DNA from: Lysobacteraceae bacterium
GTDB taxonomy: Bacteria > Pseudomonadota > Gammaproteobacteria > Nevskiales > Nevskiaceae
NCBI GenBank assembly: GCA_013823855.1
Contig: PNMW01000073.1
Location: 1 to 64,000 of the forward strand
DNA: 64,000 bases
Reading direction: 5' to 3'
Shown here one piece after another: positions 45,407 to 53,614 of this stretch. Within the stretch, counting starts at the first letter, position 1, and each line of letters starts with the position of its first letter. A program made the position numbers and the translations under genes. Below the pieces are notes generated by a model. The model had not been told where the DNA came from. It ran no database searches and worked only from the letters and a program-made list of their open reading frames with translations.

Positions 45407-47236
45407 TCAGCGCGCCGCGTCGCCCTGCTCGCGCAGCTGCAGATTCCACAGCCCGGCATAGACGCCGCCCAGCGCCAGCAGCTGCGGATGGCGCCCCTGC
45501 TCGATGACGCGCCCCTGATCGAGCACGACGATGCGATCGGCGTCGGTGATCGTCGACAGCCGGTGCGCGATCACCAGGGTCGTGCGCCGTTCGGTCGCCG
45601 CCTGCAGGGCATCGAGGATCGCGGCCTCGGCGCTGGAATCGAGCGATGAGGTGGCCTCGTCGAGGATCAGGATCGGCGGATCCTTGAGCAGCGCGCGGGC
45701 GATGGCGATGCGCTGCTTCTCGCCACCCGATACCTTGAGCCCGCGTTCGCCGACCGGCGTGTCGTAGCCCTGCGGCAGCCGGGCGATGAAGCTTTCCAGA
45801 TGCGCCAGCCGGGCTGCCCGTTCGACTTCGGCACGGCTGGCGCCGGGCCGGCCGTAGGCGATGTTGTACTCGATCGTGTCGTTGAACAGCACGGTGTCCT
45901 GCGGCACCACGCCGATCAGTGCCCGCAGCGCGTCCTGCGGCATCGCCCGCAGATCGACGCCGTCGATGCGGATGGCGCCACCCTGCGGGTCGTAGAAGCG
46001 GAACAGCAGCCGGGCCAGCGTCGACTTGCCGGCACCGCTGGCGCCGACCACCGCGACCTTCTCGCCCGGCGCGATCGTGAAGCTGACGCCGCGCAGGATC
46101 GGCCGCGACGTGCTGTAGCCGAACTGCAGGTCGTCGAAGCGCACCTGCGGGCTGCTGCCGGTGCGCAGCGGCGGCTGCGCGCCCGAGGCGTCGACGACCT
46201 GCGGCACGCGGTCCATCAGGCCGAACATCTTCTGCATGTCGGTCAGCGCGCGGCGGATCTCGCGATAGACGAAGCCGAGGAAGTTCAGCGGCACGAACAG
46301 CTGGATCATGTAGGCGTTGACCGCGACGAAACCGCCGACGGTCATTGCGCCCACCGTCACTTCGCGGGCCGCCAGCCACATCATCGCGGTGATCGAGCCG
46401 GCGACGATCAGTGCCTGTCCGGTGTTCAGCGCCGACAGCGACTGCCGGTTCCGCGAGGTCGCCTTCTCCCAGGCCGCCATGCTGTCGTCGTAGCGCTTCG
46501 CTTCCCAGCGTTCGTTGCCGAAGTACTTGACCGTCTCGTAGTTCAGCAGCGCGTCGATGGCGCGGGTGTTGGCCTTGGAATCCATGGTGTTCGCTTCGCG
46601 GACGAACCGGGTCCGCCACTCGGTCACCACGATCGAGAAGCCGACGTACAGCACCACCGAGATCGCCGCGATCGCCGCGAAGCGCACGTCGTACTGCTGC
46701 CAGAGGATGCCGGCGACGAGCGCAATCTCGAACAGCGTCGGCACGATGTTGAAGGTCAGGAAGCGCAGCAGGAAGCTGATGCCGTCGACACCGCGCTCGA
46801 TGTCGCGGCTCAATGCGCCGGTGCGCCGCGACAGGTGGAAATCGAGATCCAGCCGGTGCAGGTGCTCGAACACCTTCAGTGCCGCGCGGCGCTGGGCGCG
46901 TTCGGCGACCTTGCCGAACACCAGGTCGCGCAGTTCGCCAAGCAGCACGTTCAGGAAGCGGAAACCGCCGTAGGCCAGCAGCAGCGCCGCCGGCACGATC
47001 AGCACCGCGCCGTCCTTCGGGGTCAGCGCATCGACCAGGTTCTTCAGCACCTGCGGCAGCCAGACGCCCGCGATCTTGGCGACGAACAGCAGCGCCAGCG
47101 CCAAGGTCAGCCGGCCGGGGAACTCGGCGAGATACGGCTTCAATGCGACCAGCGCCTTGCCGAGCGAGGGTTCGATGACGGCTTCGCCAGCGGCGTCGCC
47201 GGTGTCAGGGGTACGGCGGCGGGCGGACGGAGACAA
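45407..47236 (-). CDS. Atm1/ABCB7-type ABC exporter (fused membrane and ATPase domains)
   Basis: The 609-residue half-transporter has a six-helix membrane domain with the ATM-family signatures TRAIDALLNYETVKYFGNE and QAYMIQLF-like NAYMIQLFVPLNFLGFVYRE. The ATPase has Walker A GASGAGKST, signature VSGGEKQRIAIARAL and Walker B ILILDEATSSLDS. Bacterial Atm1 homologues export glutathione-derived sulfur compounds or metal complexes, so a role in metal tolerance or Fe-S homeostasis is likely. Start is TTG at 47236; no clear ATG exists in frame near it. Confidence 0.88.
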   Translation of the reverse strand: MSPSARRRTPDTGDAAGEAVIEPSLGKALVALKPYLAEFPGRLTLALALLFVAKIAGVWLPQVLKNLVDALTPKDGAVLIVPAALLLAYGGFRFLNVLLGELRDLVFGKVAERAQRRAALKVFEHLHRLDLDFHLSRRTGALSRDIERGVDGISFLLRFLTFNIVPTLFEIALVAGILWQQYDVRFAAIAAISVVLYVGFSIVVTEWRTRFVREANTMDSKANTRAIDALLNYETVKYFGNERWEAKRYDDSMAAWEKATSRNRQSLSALNTGQALIVAGSITAMMWLAAREVTVGAMTVGGFVAVNAYMIQLFVPLNFLGFVYREIRRALTDMQKMFGLMDRVPQVVDASGAQPPLRTGSSPQVRFDDLQFGYSTSRPILRGVSFTIAPGEKVAVVGASGAGKSTLARLLFRFYDPQGGAIRIDGVDLRAMPQDALRALIGVVPQDTVLFNDTIEYNIAYGRPGASRAEVERAARLAHLESFIARLPQGYDTPVGERGLKVSGGEKQRIAIARALLKDPPILILDEATSSLDSSAEAAILDALQAATERRTTLVIAHRLSTITDADRIVVLDQGRVIEQGRHPQLLALGGVYAGLWNLQLREQGDAAR

Positions 47237-47317
47237 GGCGGGGCAATCCTGAGTGGTGACCGGCGGTACTTTGCACCGTTGGCGGGCGATTCAAGCCGGA
47301 GGCCGAAGGCGCGCTTA

Positions 47318-48421
47318 TCAGGGTTTCGGGTCGCTGTCCTTGCTGACGCTGGCCTGCACCGCCGGCCAGTCGATCGCCAGCGGCTCGTAGTGCTGCTTGG
47401 GCCGCGCGGCGATCCCGGCTTCGATGGCATCGATCCTGGCGCCGGTCGCCGGATGGCTCGACAGCAGCGCGATCGGCATCTGTGGCGCCTCCTTCTCCAG
47501 TGTCCGGAAGAAGTGGGCCATGCCGTCGGGCGCGATCTTCGCGCGCACCAGGGCATCGAGGCCGAGACGATCGGCTTCCGCTTCCAGGTCGCGGCTGTAG
47601 CGCAGCGTGCCGACCTGGTAGGCGAGCACGCCGGCCATCGCGCTGACATCGCCGAGCACCACCGTCGCCAAGGTCGCCACGCCGAGCCCGTTGATCATCG
47701 ATTTCAGCGTGTGGCGCTGCTCGATGTGCTGTACCTCGTGGGCCAGCACGCCAGCCAGTTCTTCCGGGGTCTTCGCGGCCGCGATCAGCCCGCGATGAAC
47801 CACCACCTGGCCGCCGGGTGCCGCGAAGGCGTTGATGCTCGGTTCGTCGAGCACCGCCCAGTGATACCGGTAGCGCGATCCTTGGGTGAGCTTGGTGCCG
47901 ATCTCGCGTACCGCATCGACCGCCGGTCCCTGCTCGATCAGCTTGCCGCCCTTCTTCAGTTCCGCGAGCGTGGCCGCGCCGAGTTTCGCCTCGACATCGG
48001 TCGGCACGTGGTCTGCCGCCCACGACACCACCGCGCCGTAGGTCCACCACAGGCTGGCCAGCAAAAGGATCATGCCGGCGGTGATGCCGCCGAGCACGAT
48101 CCACCGCGCGCGCGCGCGCCGGTTGCCGCGCACATGGCGGCGCAGCGCGGCGTCGAGCAGCGCCGGTGCGGTGCCCAGCAGCGTGGCGCGCGCTGCGGCG
48201 TCGACCGGGGTGATCGACAGCCGGCCGGCCGGCGTGTCCCAGCCGAGATAGACACGGTCGTGGTCGAAGCCGCCGGTGTCGACCCGGATCTGGTCGGCCG
48301 CCACCTCGAGTACCGCATCGCCGTCGATCTGCAGGCGGTTGCCGACGAAGCGGGCCTGCACCGGCACCCCGGCCGCGTGCAGGTCCCGGCCGTACAGCGT
48401 GGCTGCGAACGGGCCGTTCAT
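47318..48421 (-). CDS. M48-family membrane metallopeptidase with N-terminal beta domain
   Basis: The 367-residue protein has an N-terminal DUF-type domain (about 1-85: FAATLYGRDLHAAGVPVQARF), an Arg-rich stretch (VRGNRRARARWIV), a membrane helix (about 100-120) and a periplasmic or cytoplasmic M48 peptidase domain with HEVQH and an Asp/Glu ligand in YSRDLEAEADRLGL. It is a housekeeping-type protease related to HtpX and BepA in fold. ATG at 48421 overlaps the TGA of the upstream AIM24 gene, so both are coupled. Confidence 0.85.
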   Translation of the reverse strand: MNGPFAATLYGRDLHAAGVPVQARFVGNRLQIDGDAVLEVAADQIRVDTGGFDHDRVYLGWDTPAGRLSITPVDAAARATLLGTAPALLDAALRRHVRGNRRARARWIVLGGITAGMILLLASLWWTYGAVVSWAADHVPTDVEAKLGAATLAELKKGGKLIEQGPAVDAVREIGTKLTQGSRYRYHWAVLDEPSINAFAAPGGQVVVHRGLIAAAKTPEELAGVLAHEVQHIEQRHTLKSMINGLGVATLATVVLGDVSAMAGVLAYQVGTLRYSRDLEAEADRLGLDALVRAKIAPDGMAHFFRTLEKEAPQMPIALLSSHPATGARIDAIEAGIAARPKQHYEPLAIDWPAVQASVSKDSDPKP

Positions 48422-49242
48422 CAGGAACCGTCGCCGCCGCCCAGGAGGATGTTGGCGACGATGAACACCACCACCGCCAGCGCCCAGAGGATGCCGAACA
48501 CCCCGCGCGGCTTGCCGGCAGCCATCGCCGAACCGAGCATCGTCTGGCTCAGGCGTTTCAGCGGCATCGACTGCAGCCAGACCGTGCCCGGCCCGCTGAG
48601 CTGGGCGAAGAACAGGCCCTCGCCGCCGAACAGCGCCGACTTCAGCCGGCCGACATAGCGGATGTCGTAGCGCACGGTGTTCTGCAGCGCGACCAGGCAG
48701 CCGGTGTCGACCCTGAGCGATTCGCCTGGCGCCAGCCGCATTTCGGTCAACGCGCCGCTGGCATGGACGAAGGCGACGCCGTTGCCGGTCAGCCGCTGCA
48801 TGATGAAACCCTCGCCGCCGAACAGGCCGACGCGGATCCGCTTCTGCAGCGCGATGCCGATCTCCACGCCGCGCGCGCCGGCCAGGAAGGCGCCGCGCTG
48901 GACGATCAGCTCGCCGCCGACCGCCGCCAGGTCGACCGGCACGATCTGGCCCGGGCTGGCGGCGGCGAACGCGACACGGCGGGTCAGCGCCGCATCGTTG
49001 GCATAGGTCGAGGTGAACAGCGACTCGCCGCTGAAGCTGCGGCGGACGCCGCGCCACAGCCGCGCCAGGAAATGGGTTTCGCGGCCGCTGCCGTCGCCGA
49101 CTTCGGAGCTGACCGTGACGCCGTCGTCGACGTACATCATCGCGCCCGGTTCGGACACTGCACGGCGTCCCGGTTCCAGCCGCACTTCGACGTACTGCAG
49201 GTCGTCGCCATGGATGCTGTAGTCGATCGGGTCCATGTCCAT
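48421..49242 (-). CDS. AIM24/TIGR00266 family protein
   Basis: The 273-residue protein belongs to the AIM24 (TIGR00266) family: VSEPGAMMYVDDGV, FSGESLFTSTYAN, PGQIVPVDL, EGFIMQRLTGNG and the central Gly-Gly-Glu-Gly motifs are all typical. It ends in a hydrophobic segment (GVFGILWALAVVVFIVANILLGG) that probably anchors it to the membrane. The biochemical function is unknown. It is paired with the M48 membrane protease. Confidence 0.85.
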   Translation of the reverse strand: MDMDPIDYSIHGDDLQYVEVRLEPGRRAVSEPGAMMYVDDGVTVSSEVGDGSGRETHFLARLWRGVRRSFSGESLFTSTYANDAALTRRVAFAAASPGQIVPVDLAAVGGELIVQRGAFLAGARGVEIGIALQKRIRVGLFGGEGFIMQRLTGNGVAFVHASGALTEMRLAPGESLRVDTGCLVALQNTVRYDIRYVGRLKSALFGGEGLFFAQLSGPGTVWLQSMPLKRLSQTMLGSAMAAGKPRGVFGILWALAVVVFIVANILLGGGDGS

Positions 49243-49274
49243 GTGCCTGCGCTCCTCGGGTCTGCGTCTGCCGG

Positions 49275-50474
49275 CTAGCGGTTCATCTCGCGAACGATCC
49301 GCCAGCGGCCGTCGGGCTGGCGGCGCCAGTACTGATCCTTGCGGGAGCTGGAAGCGAAGTTGTCGCTGACGTAATTCTGCATGAACTGCGCGACCACCAG
49401 CCCCGATTCGCCGGGATAGGCGAACAGGCTCAGCTCGCTGATCCGGATCTCGACGCGGCGCTTGCCGGCGTTGACGCGCTGCTTGTACGCGCTGAACGCG
49501 GTCTTGTTCATGCCGTCGTCAGTACGGAAGTCGGCGGCGTAATGATCGAGGTAGGCCTCGGTGTCGAGCGCCGACCAGCGGCTGCGCCAATGCTCGATGT
49601 CCCGGACCAGCTGCGCGCGGTCATCCTGCACCGATGCCGGCTGGATCCATTCGACCTTGTCGACCAGCACCACCGGCGTGCTGCCGATCGCCACGGTCTG
49701 CTTCAGGCTCAGCAGGTCGGCATTGGAGAAAGTCACGCAGCCCTCGCTGGAGCGCGGCGCGCGGACATAGGTTTCCGGCGGCACGCCATGCAGCCAGATG
49801 CCCGAGCCGGTGCGGCCGAGCGAGCGGTCCCAGGAGTTCGGATAGTTCAGCGGCAATGCACCGGCGCCGTACAGCGGCGGCAGCTGTTCGTCGGGCAGCC
49901 AGCCGTTGATCCGGTAGATGCCGATCGGCGTGCGCAGATCGCCTTCGCTCTGCTTGCCGAAACCGCTGCGGCCGATGCCGGCGTACAGGTTGCGGACCAC
50001 CCGCAGCTGGCCTTTGTCCTGTTCCAGCAGATAGGCGCGGCCCTTGTTCAGATCGACGACCAGCGCGTGGCGGATGTCGTCGGACAGCTTGATCAGCGAG
50101 GCCGGCACCAGGCCGGCGGCCGGCAGGGCCCGCAGGGTGTCGGCACGCTGGCGGTACTCGGCCAGCAGGTCGCGCAGCCTGGGGTCCTCGTCGTCGGCCA
50201 GCGGCGAGCCGATGCGGGCACCGGAGCGCATCGCCAGGGTGTGGCCATAGAGCAGCTGGGCGAGCCGGAAGGTCGGTTCATCGCGGACCAGCGCTTCGAG
50301 GCGACGGGTGGCGTCGCCGTAGGCGCCGTCCTGCATCGCGGCGACCGCGACCGACAGGCGATCTTCCGGATGCGGCCGCAGGCCGCCGACGGCCGCCGAC
50401 GCAAGACCGCCGAAGCCGGCGGTCGCGGTCATCACGCAGGCTGCCGCCACGCGCCGAAGTGCGCTGCGCTGCAT
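49275..50474 (-). CDS. L,D-transpeptidase with C-terminal NTF2-like domain
   Basis: The 399-residue exported enzyme has a signal peptide (VAAACVMTATAGFGGLASA), a helical N-terminal part (about 30-115), a YkuD L,D-transpeptidase domain (about 120-265) with His229 (WLHGVPPE) and the catalytic Cys246 in SSEGCVTF, and an NTF2-like domain (about 290-399: AYLDHYAADFRTDDG...WRIVREMNR). It would make 3-3 peptidoglycan cross-links or attach lipoprotein to the wall. The same NTF2-like domain ends the TPR protein at 50516, 41 bases upstream on the same strand, so the two likely act together. ATG at 50474 gives the signal peptide; the frame is open further upstream. Confidence 0.88.
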   Translation of the reverse strand: MQRSALRRVAAACVMTATAGFGGLASAAVGGLRPHPEDRLSVAVAAMQDGAYGDATRRLEALVRDEPTFRLAQLLYGHTLAMRSGARIGSPLADDEDPRLRDLLAEYRQRADTLRALPAAGLVPASLIKLSDDIRHALVVDLNKGRAYLLEQDKGQLRVVRNLYAGIGRSGFGKQSEGDLRTPIGIYRINGWLPDEQLPPLYGAGALPLNYPNSWDRSLGRTGSGIWLHGVPPETYVRAPRSSEGCVTFSNADLLSLKQTVAIGSTPVVLVDKVEWIQPASVQDDRAQLVRDIEHWRSRWSALDTEAYLDHYAADFRTDDGMNKTAFSAYKQRVNAGKRRVEIRISELSLFAYPGESGLVVAQFMQNYVSDNFASSSRKDQYWRRQPDGRWRIVREMNR

Positions 50475-50515
50475 GGCGCGAAAAGCCCGGGGACGGCGGT
50501 GGAGGGAACCGCGAT

Positions 50516-51499
50516 TCAGCGCAGCGATTCCCGCGTGATCTTCCAGCTGCCGCCGACCTGCGCCAGTTCGATGACCTTGGTCACCTTGTCCGAGATGGTG
50601 TCGGAACTGTAGTCCTGGATGAAGGTGACGCTGACGTGCTGGGCGTCCAGCCGGGTGACCTCTGCGTCCAGCACCGACACGGCGATCGACTTCGCCTTGC
50701 CGATGCGGATCCGGCGCTGCTCGCGCCACTCGCCGAGCGCCAGCCCGCCATCGGGCTTGAAGTCCGGTGCGTAGGCGGCCAGGTAGGCGTCGACATCGCG
50801 GCTCGACCAGGCCGCAGCCCAGACATCGAGTGCTTTCAGCACGGTATCGTCGGAAACCGCAGCTGCCGGCGCCGGCGCCGGTACCGGTGCGGCAGCTGTG
50901 GCCGGTGCCGGCGCTGCCACGGCTGCTGTGGCCGCCGGGGCCGGTGCTGCCGGCGGCGGCGCGGCCGCCACCGCGCCGCGCGTGCCGGCGCCGTTCAGAT
51001 TGTTGAGCAGCGACAGCTTGTAGCGCGTGGTCGCGTTGGTCGAATCCAGCGCCAGTGCCCGGTTGTAGGCAGCGCCGGCCAGCGCGGCATAGATATCCCC
51101 GAGATTCTCGTGCGCGGTCGCGTAGGCGGGGTTGGTGTTCAGCGCCGCCTCCAGCGCATCACGGGCCTTGTCGTAGTCGCCGGCCTGGGCGTAGAGCACG
51201 GCGAGGTTGTTGTACGGCTCGGGCAGCTGCGGATAGTCGCGGGTCAGGTCGGTAAAGGCCTTGATCGCGTCGGCGCTCCGGTTCAGCTTGACCAGGACCA
51301 GCGCACGCGTGAAGCGGCCTTCGGCGTCCTGCGGGCTGGCGGCCAGGAAACGGTCGATGCGCTTCAGCGCGCTGTCGAGATCACCCTGCTTGATCAGGGC
51401 CTGCGCCTCTTCCACCGGCGTCGCCGCCTGGACCGCGAATCCGGCAGCGATACCCGCAAACATCATGCATGCTGCACTGAGACGAAAGCACCGGTTCAC
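50516..51499 (-). CDS. Periplasmic TPR protein with NTF2-like C-terminal domain
   Basis: The 327-residue protein has a signal peptide (AACMMFAGIAAGFAVQAA), three to four TPR repeats (about 27-165, for example LPEPYNNLAVLYAQAGDYDKARDALEAALNTNP), an Ala/Pro-rich linker (about 170-220) and an NTF2-like domain (about 225-327: DAYLAAYAPDFKPDGG...WKITRESLR). Start is GTG at 51499 behind GAGGAG; the frame beyond is not protein-like. The C-terminal domain matches that of the downstream L,D-transpeptidase, suggesting that the pair build or hold a wall-synthesis complex. Confidence 0.82.
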   Translation of the reverse strand: MNRCFRLSAACMMFAGIAAGFAVQAATPVEEAQALIKQGDLDSALKRIDRFLAASPQDAEGRFTRALVLVKLNRSADAIKAFTDLTRDYPQLPEPYNNLAVLYAQAGDYDKARDALEAALNTNPAYATAHENLGDIYAALAGAAYNRALALDSTNATTRYKLSLLNNLNGAGTRGAVAAAPPPAAPAPAATAAVAAPAPATAAAPVPAPAPAAAVSDDTVLKALDVWAAAWSSRDVDAYLAAYAPDFKPDGGLALGEWREQRRIRIGKAKSIAVSVLDAEVTRLDAQHVSVTFIQDYSSDTISDKVTKVIELAQVGGSWKITRESLR

Positions 51500-51679
51500 G
51501 CTGGCTCCTCGGGTAGGCCTGTTATCGACGATGATGATGACAGCCCGGCGGGCCGCCTTTGCATAATGCGGACGACCGGCTGAGCGGACGCGCTCCGGAC
51601 GTGCGAATGCCGACGAAATATACCAGTTGGTGCCGCCCGCTCCTCGTCCGTCCCCGGCTCCCGAACGTTTCCCGAAGAC

Positions 51680-52675
51680 ATGCAGCTGCTCATCGTCAAG
51701 ACCACCTCGCTCGGCGATCTGATCCACACGCTGCCGGCCTTGAACGACGCCGCGAAGGCGATTCCCTGCCTGAAGACGGACTGGCTGGCCGAACGTCCGT
51801 TTGCCGAGATTCCCGGCTGGCATCCGGCGGTCCGCCGGGTGATCGCTTCCGATCTGCGCCGCTGGCGCAAGGCGCCGCTGGCGGCCCTGCGCAGCGGCGA
51901 CTGGGCGCGCTTCCGCAGCGATCTGCGCCAGACCCGCTACGACCTGGTGCTCGATGCCCAGGGCCTGGTGAAAAGCGCCTTCCTCGCCAGCCGCGCCGAC
52001 GGCAGCAGCGCCGGCCCGGACTGGGCTTCAGCGCGCGAACCGCTGGCCTCGCTGTTCTATGGCCGTCGGCTGACGGTGCCGCCGCATGGCCGCGAGCACG
52101 CCATCACCCGCACCCGACGGCTGTTCGCCGCCGCGCTCGGCTATCCGTTGCCGGCCGATCTCGGCCGGCCGCCGGAATCCGGGCTCGACCGCGCGCGTTT
52201 CGCCCATCCCGACAGCGCCACGCCATACGCGCTGTTCCTGCACGGCACCACCTGGCCGACCAAGCGCTGGCCGCTGGCGCACTGGCAGCGGCTGGCGCGC
52301 TGGTTTGCAGGTCGGGGCATCGCCGTGGTGCTGCCCTGGGGCAGCGACGCCGAACGCGCCGATGCCGACGCGATCGCCGCCGCCAGCCCGAACGCGCGGG
52401 TGCTGCCGAAGCTCGGCCTGACCGCCGTCGCCGGCTGGATCGCGCATGCCCGGGTGATCGTCGGCGTCGACACCGGGCTGATGCATCTGGCCGCCGCCCT
52501 CGGCACGCCGGGGTTGTCGCTGTACGGCCCGACCCTGCCGCAGATGACCGGCGCCTTCGGCCGCCACCAGCACTGGCTGTGCAATGACGGTCAGCCGCCG
52601 ACCATCGACCGCGAACGGCCGCTGACCGTCAAGGTCGAGCGGGTGATCGAACAGTTGCCGATCCTGCTGTCCTGA
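51680..52675 (+). CDS. waaC: LPS heptosyltransferase I
   Basis: The 331-residue GT9 enzyme adds the first heptose to Kdo2-lipid A. The N-terminal LLIVKTTSLGDLIHTLPAL is the acceptor-domain start with Asp in SLGDLIHTLPA, and the nucleotide-binding C-terminal half has LHGTTWPTKRWPLAHW and GVDTGLMHLAAALGTPGLSLYGPT. Length fits WaaC (about 320). The waaE-like gene follows after 19 bases on the same strand; the two may be co-transcribed. Confidence 0.92.
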   Translation: MQLLIVKTTSLGDLIHTLPALNDAAKAIPCLKTDWLAERPFAEIPGWHPAVRRVIASDLRRWRKAPLAALRSGDWARFRSDLRQTRYDLVLDAQGLVKSAFLASRADGSSAGPDWASAREPLASLFYGRRLTVPPHGREHAITRTRRLFAAALGYPLPADLGRPPESGLDRARFAHPDSATPYALFLHGTTWPTKRWPLAHWQRLARWFAGRGIAVVLPWGSDAERADADAIAAASPNARVLPKLGLTAVAGWIAHARVIVGVDTGLMHLAAALGTPGLSLYGPTLPQMTGAFGRHQHWLCNDGQPPTIDRERPLTVKVERVIEQLPILLS

Positions 52676-52694
52676 ACCGAACGAGGGCCGCCTC

Positions 52695-53465
52695 ATGCGC
52701 CTGCCGCTGTCCGTCACCGTGATCACGCTCAACGAGGAGCGCAACCTCGGCCGCTGCCTGAATGCGGTGGCCGACATTGCCAGCGAGATCGTCGTCGTCG
52801 ATTCCGGCTCCACCGACCGCACCGCCGAGATCGCGGCGCGCTTCGGCGCCAGGTTCGTGTTCAACAAGTGGAGCGGCTTCAACGCCCAGCGCATGTTCGG
52901 TGCCGAGCACTGCACCCAGCCGTGGATCCTGGCGCTCGACGCCGACGAGGAAGTCAGCGACGAGCTGCGCGCCGCGCTGGTCGCCGCCCTCGGCCACGGC
53001 GAATCGCCGCATGCCGGCATCGCGTTCTCGCGCCGCACCTTCTATCTGGGCGCCTGGATCTGGCACGTCTGGTACCCGGAATGGCGGCTGCGCCTGTACC
53101 GCCGCGACCGCGGCCGCTGGGTCGGCGAGGAGCCGCATGGCTACTGCGAAGTCGACGGCAGCAGCTTGCGGGTCGACGGCGACCTGCTGCACTACAGCTT
53201 CCGCAACCTCACCGAGCACCTGAGCAAGACGCTCGGCTATGCCCGCACCAGCGCCGGCATCGCCCACGCCCGCGGCAAGCGCTTCAACGGCTGGCGGATG
53301 GTCGGCGGGGCGCTGTTCCGGGTGTTCCGCGACGTGGTGCTGAAATCCGGCTGGCGCGACGGCTGGCGCGGTGTGCTGATCGCGATGATCGGCGGCTATT
53401 CGTCGTTCGCCAAGCAGGCCTTCCTGTACGAGGCCGAGCTGGAAGCGAAGAAGCAGGAGCCGTAG
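52695..53465 (+). CDS. Glycosyltransferase family 2, WaaE/KdtX-like LPS core glucosyltransferase
   Basis: The 256-residue GT-A fold enzyme has LSVTVITLNEERNLGRCLNA, VVVDSGSTDRTAEIA (DxD-type region near 35-45), LALDADEEVSDELR with the metal-binding acidic triad, and the family HxxxY-type LYRRDRGRWVGEEPHGYCEV. Length and motifs match WaaE, which adds a beta-glucose to heptose I. Same strand as waaC. Its stop (53463-53465) is 1-2 bases inside a REPIN-like repeat element. Confidence 0.85.
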   Translation: MRLPLSVTVITLNEERNLGRCLNAVADIASEIVVVDSGSTDRTAEIAARFGARFVFNKWSGFNAQRMFGAEHCTQPWILALDADEEVSDELRAALVAALGHGESPHAGIAFSRRTFYLGAWIWHVWYPEWRLRLYRRDRGRWVGEEPHGYCEVDGSSLRVDGDLLHYSFRNLTEHLSKTLGYARTSAGIAHARGKRFNGWRMVGGALFRVFRDVVLKSGWRDGWRGVLIAMIGGYSSFAKQAFLYEAELEAKKQEP

Positions 53466-53614
53466 GGCGGGTCAAGACCCGCCGTTTTGACGGTTGCGCA
53501 AACGTCATGGCGGTCGAGACCCGCCGTTGGGGCCTCCGCATCAACGTCATGGCGATCGAGACCCGCCGTTTGGGCCTCCGCATCAACGTCATGGCGGGTC
53601 GCGACCCGCCCTAC
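53462..53614. repeat. REPIN-like element: two inverted GTAG-headed palindromes
   Basis: The left palindrome is GTAG-GGCGGGTC-AA-GACCCGCC (53462-53483). The right one, inverted, is GGCGGGTC-GC-GACCCGCC-CTAC (53593-53614). The outer 13 bases CGTAGGGCGGGTC and GACCCGCCCTACG are exact inverted repeats. REP sequences headed by GTAG and made of a short palindrome are mobilised by RAYT (REP-associated tyrosine transposase) enzymes in many proteobacteria, and two inverted REPs form a REPIN. No RAYT is in this window. Other copies elsewhere in the genome are predicted, not seen here. Confidence 0.7.
53501..53611 (+). repeat. 42-bp tandem repeats inside the REPIN-like element
   Basis: AACGTCATGGCG begins at 53501, 53543 and 53585, exactly 42 bases apart. 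Two full copies differ at a few bases (GGTCGAG versus GATCGAG; GTTGGGG versus GTTTGGG), and the third is cut off by the right palindrome. Each unit contains a degenerate half palindrome GAGACCCGCCGTT. It lies between the two inverted REP sequences. Confidence 0.75.
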
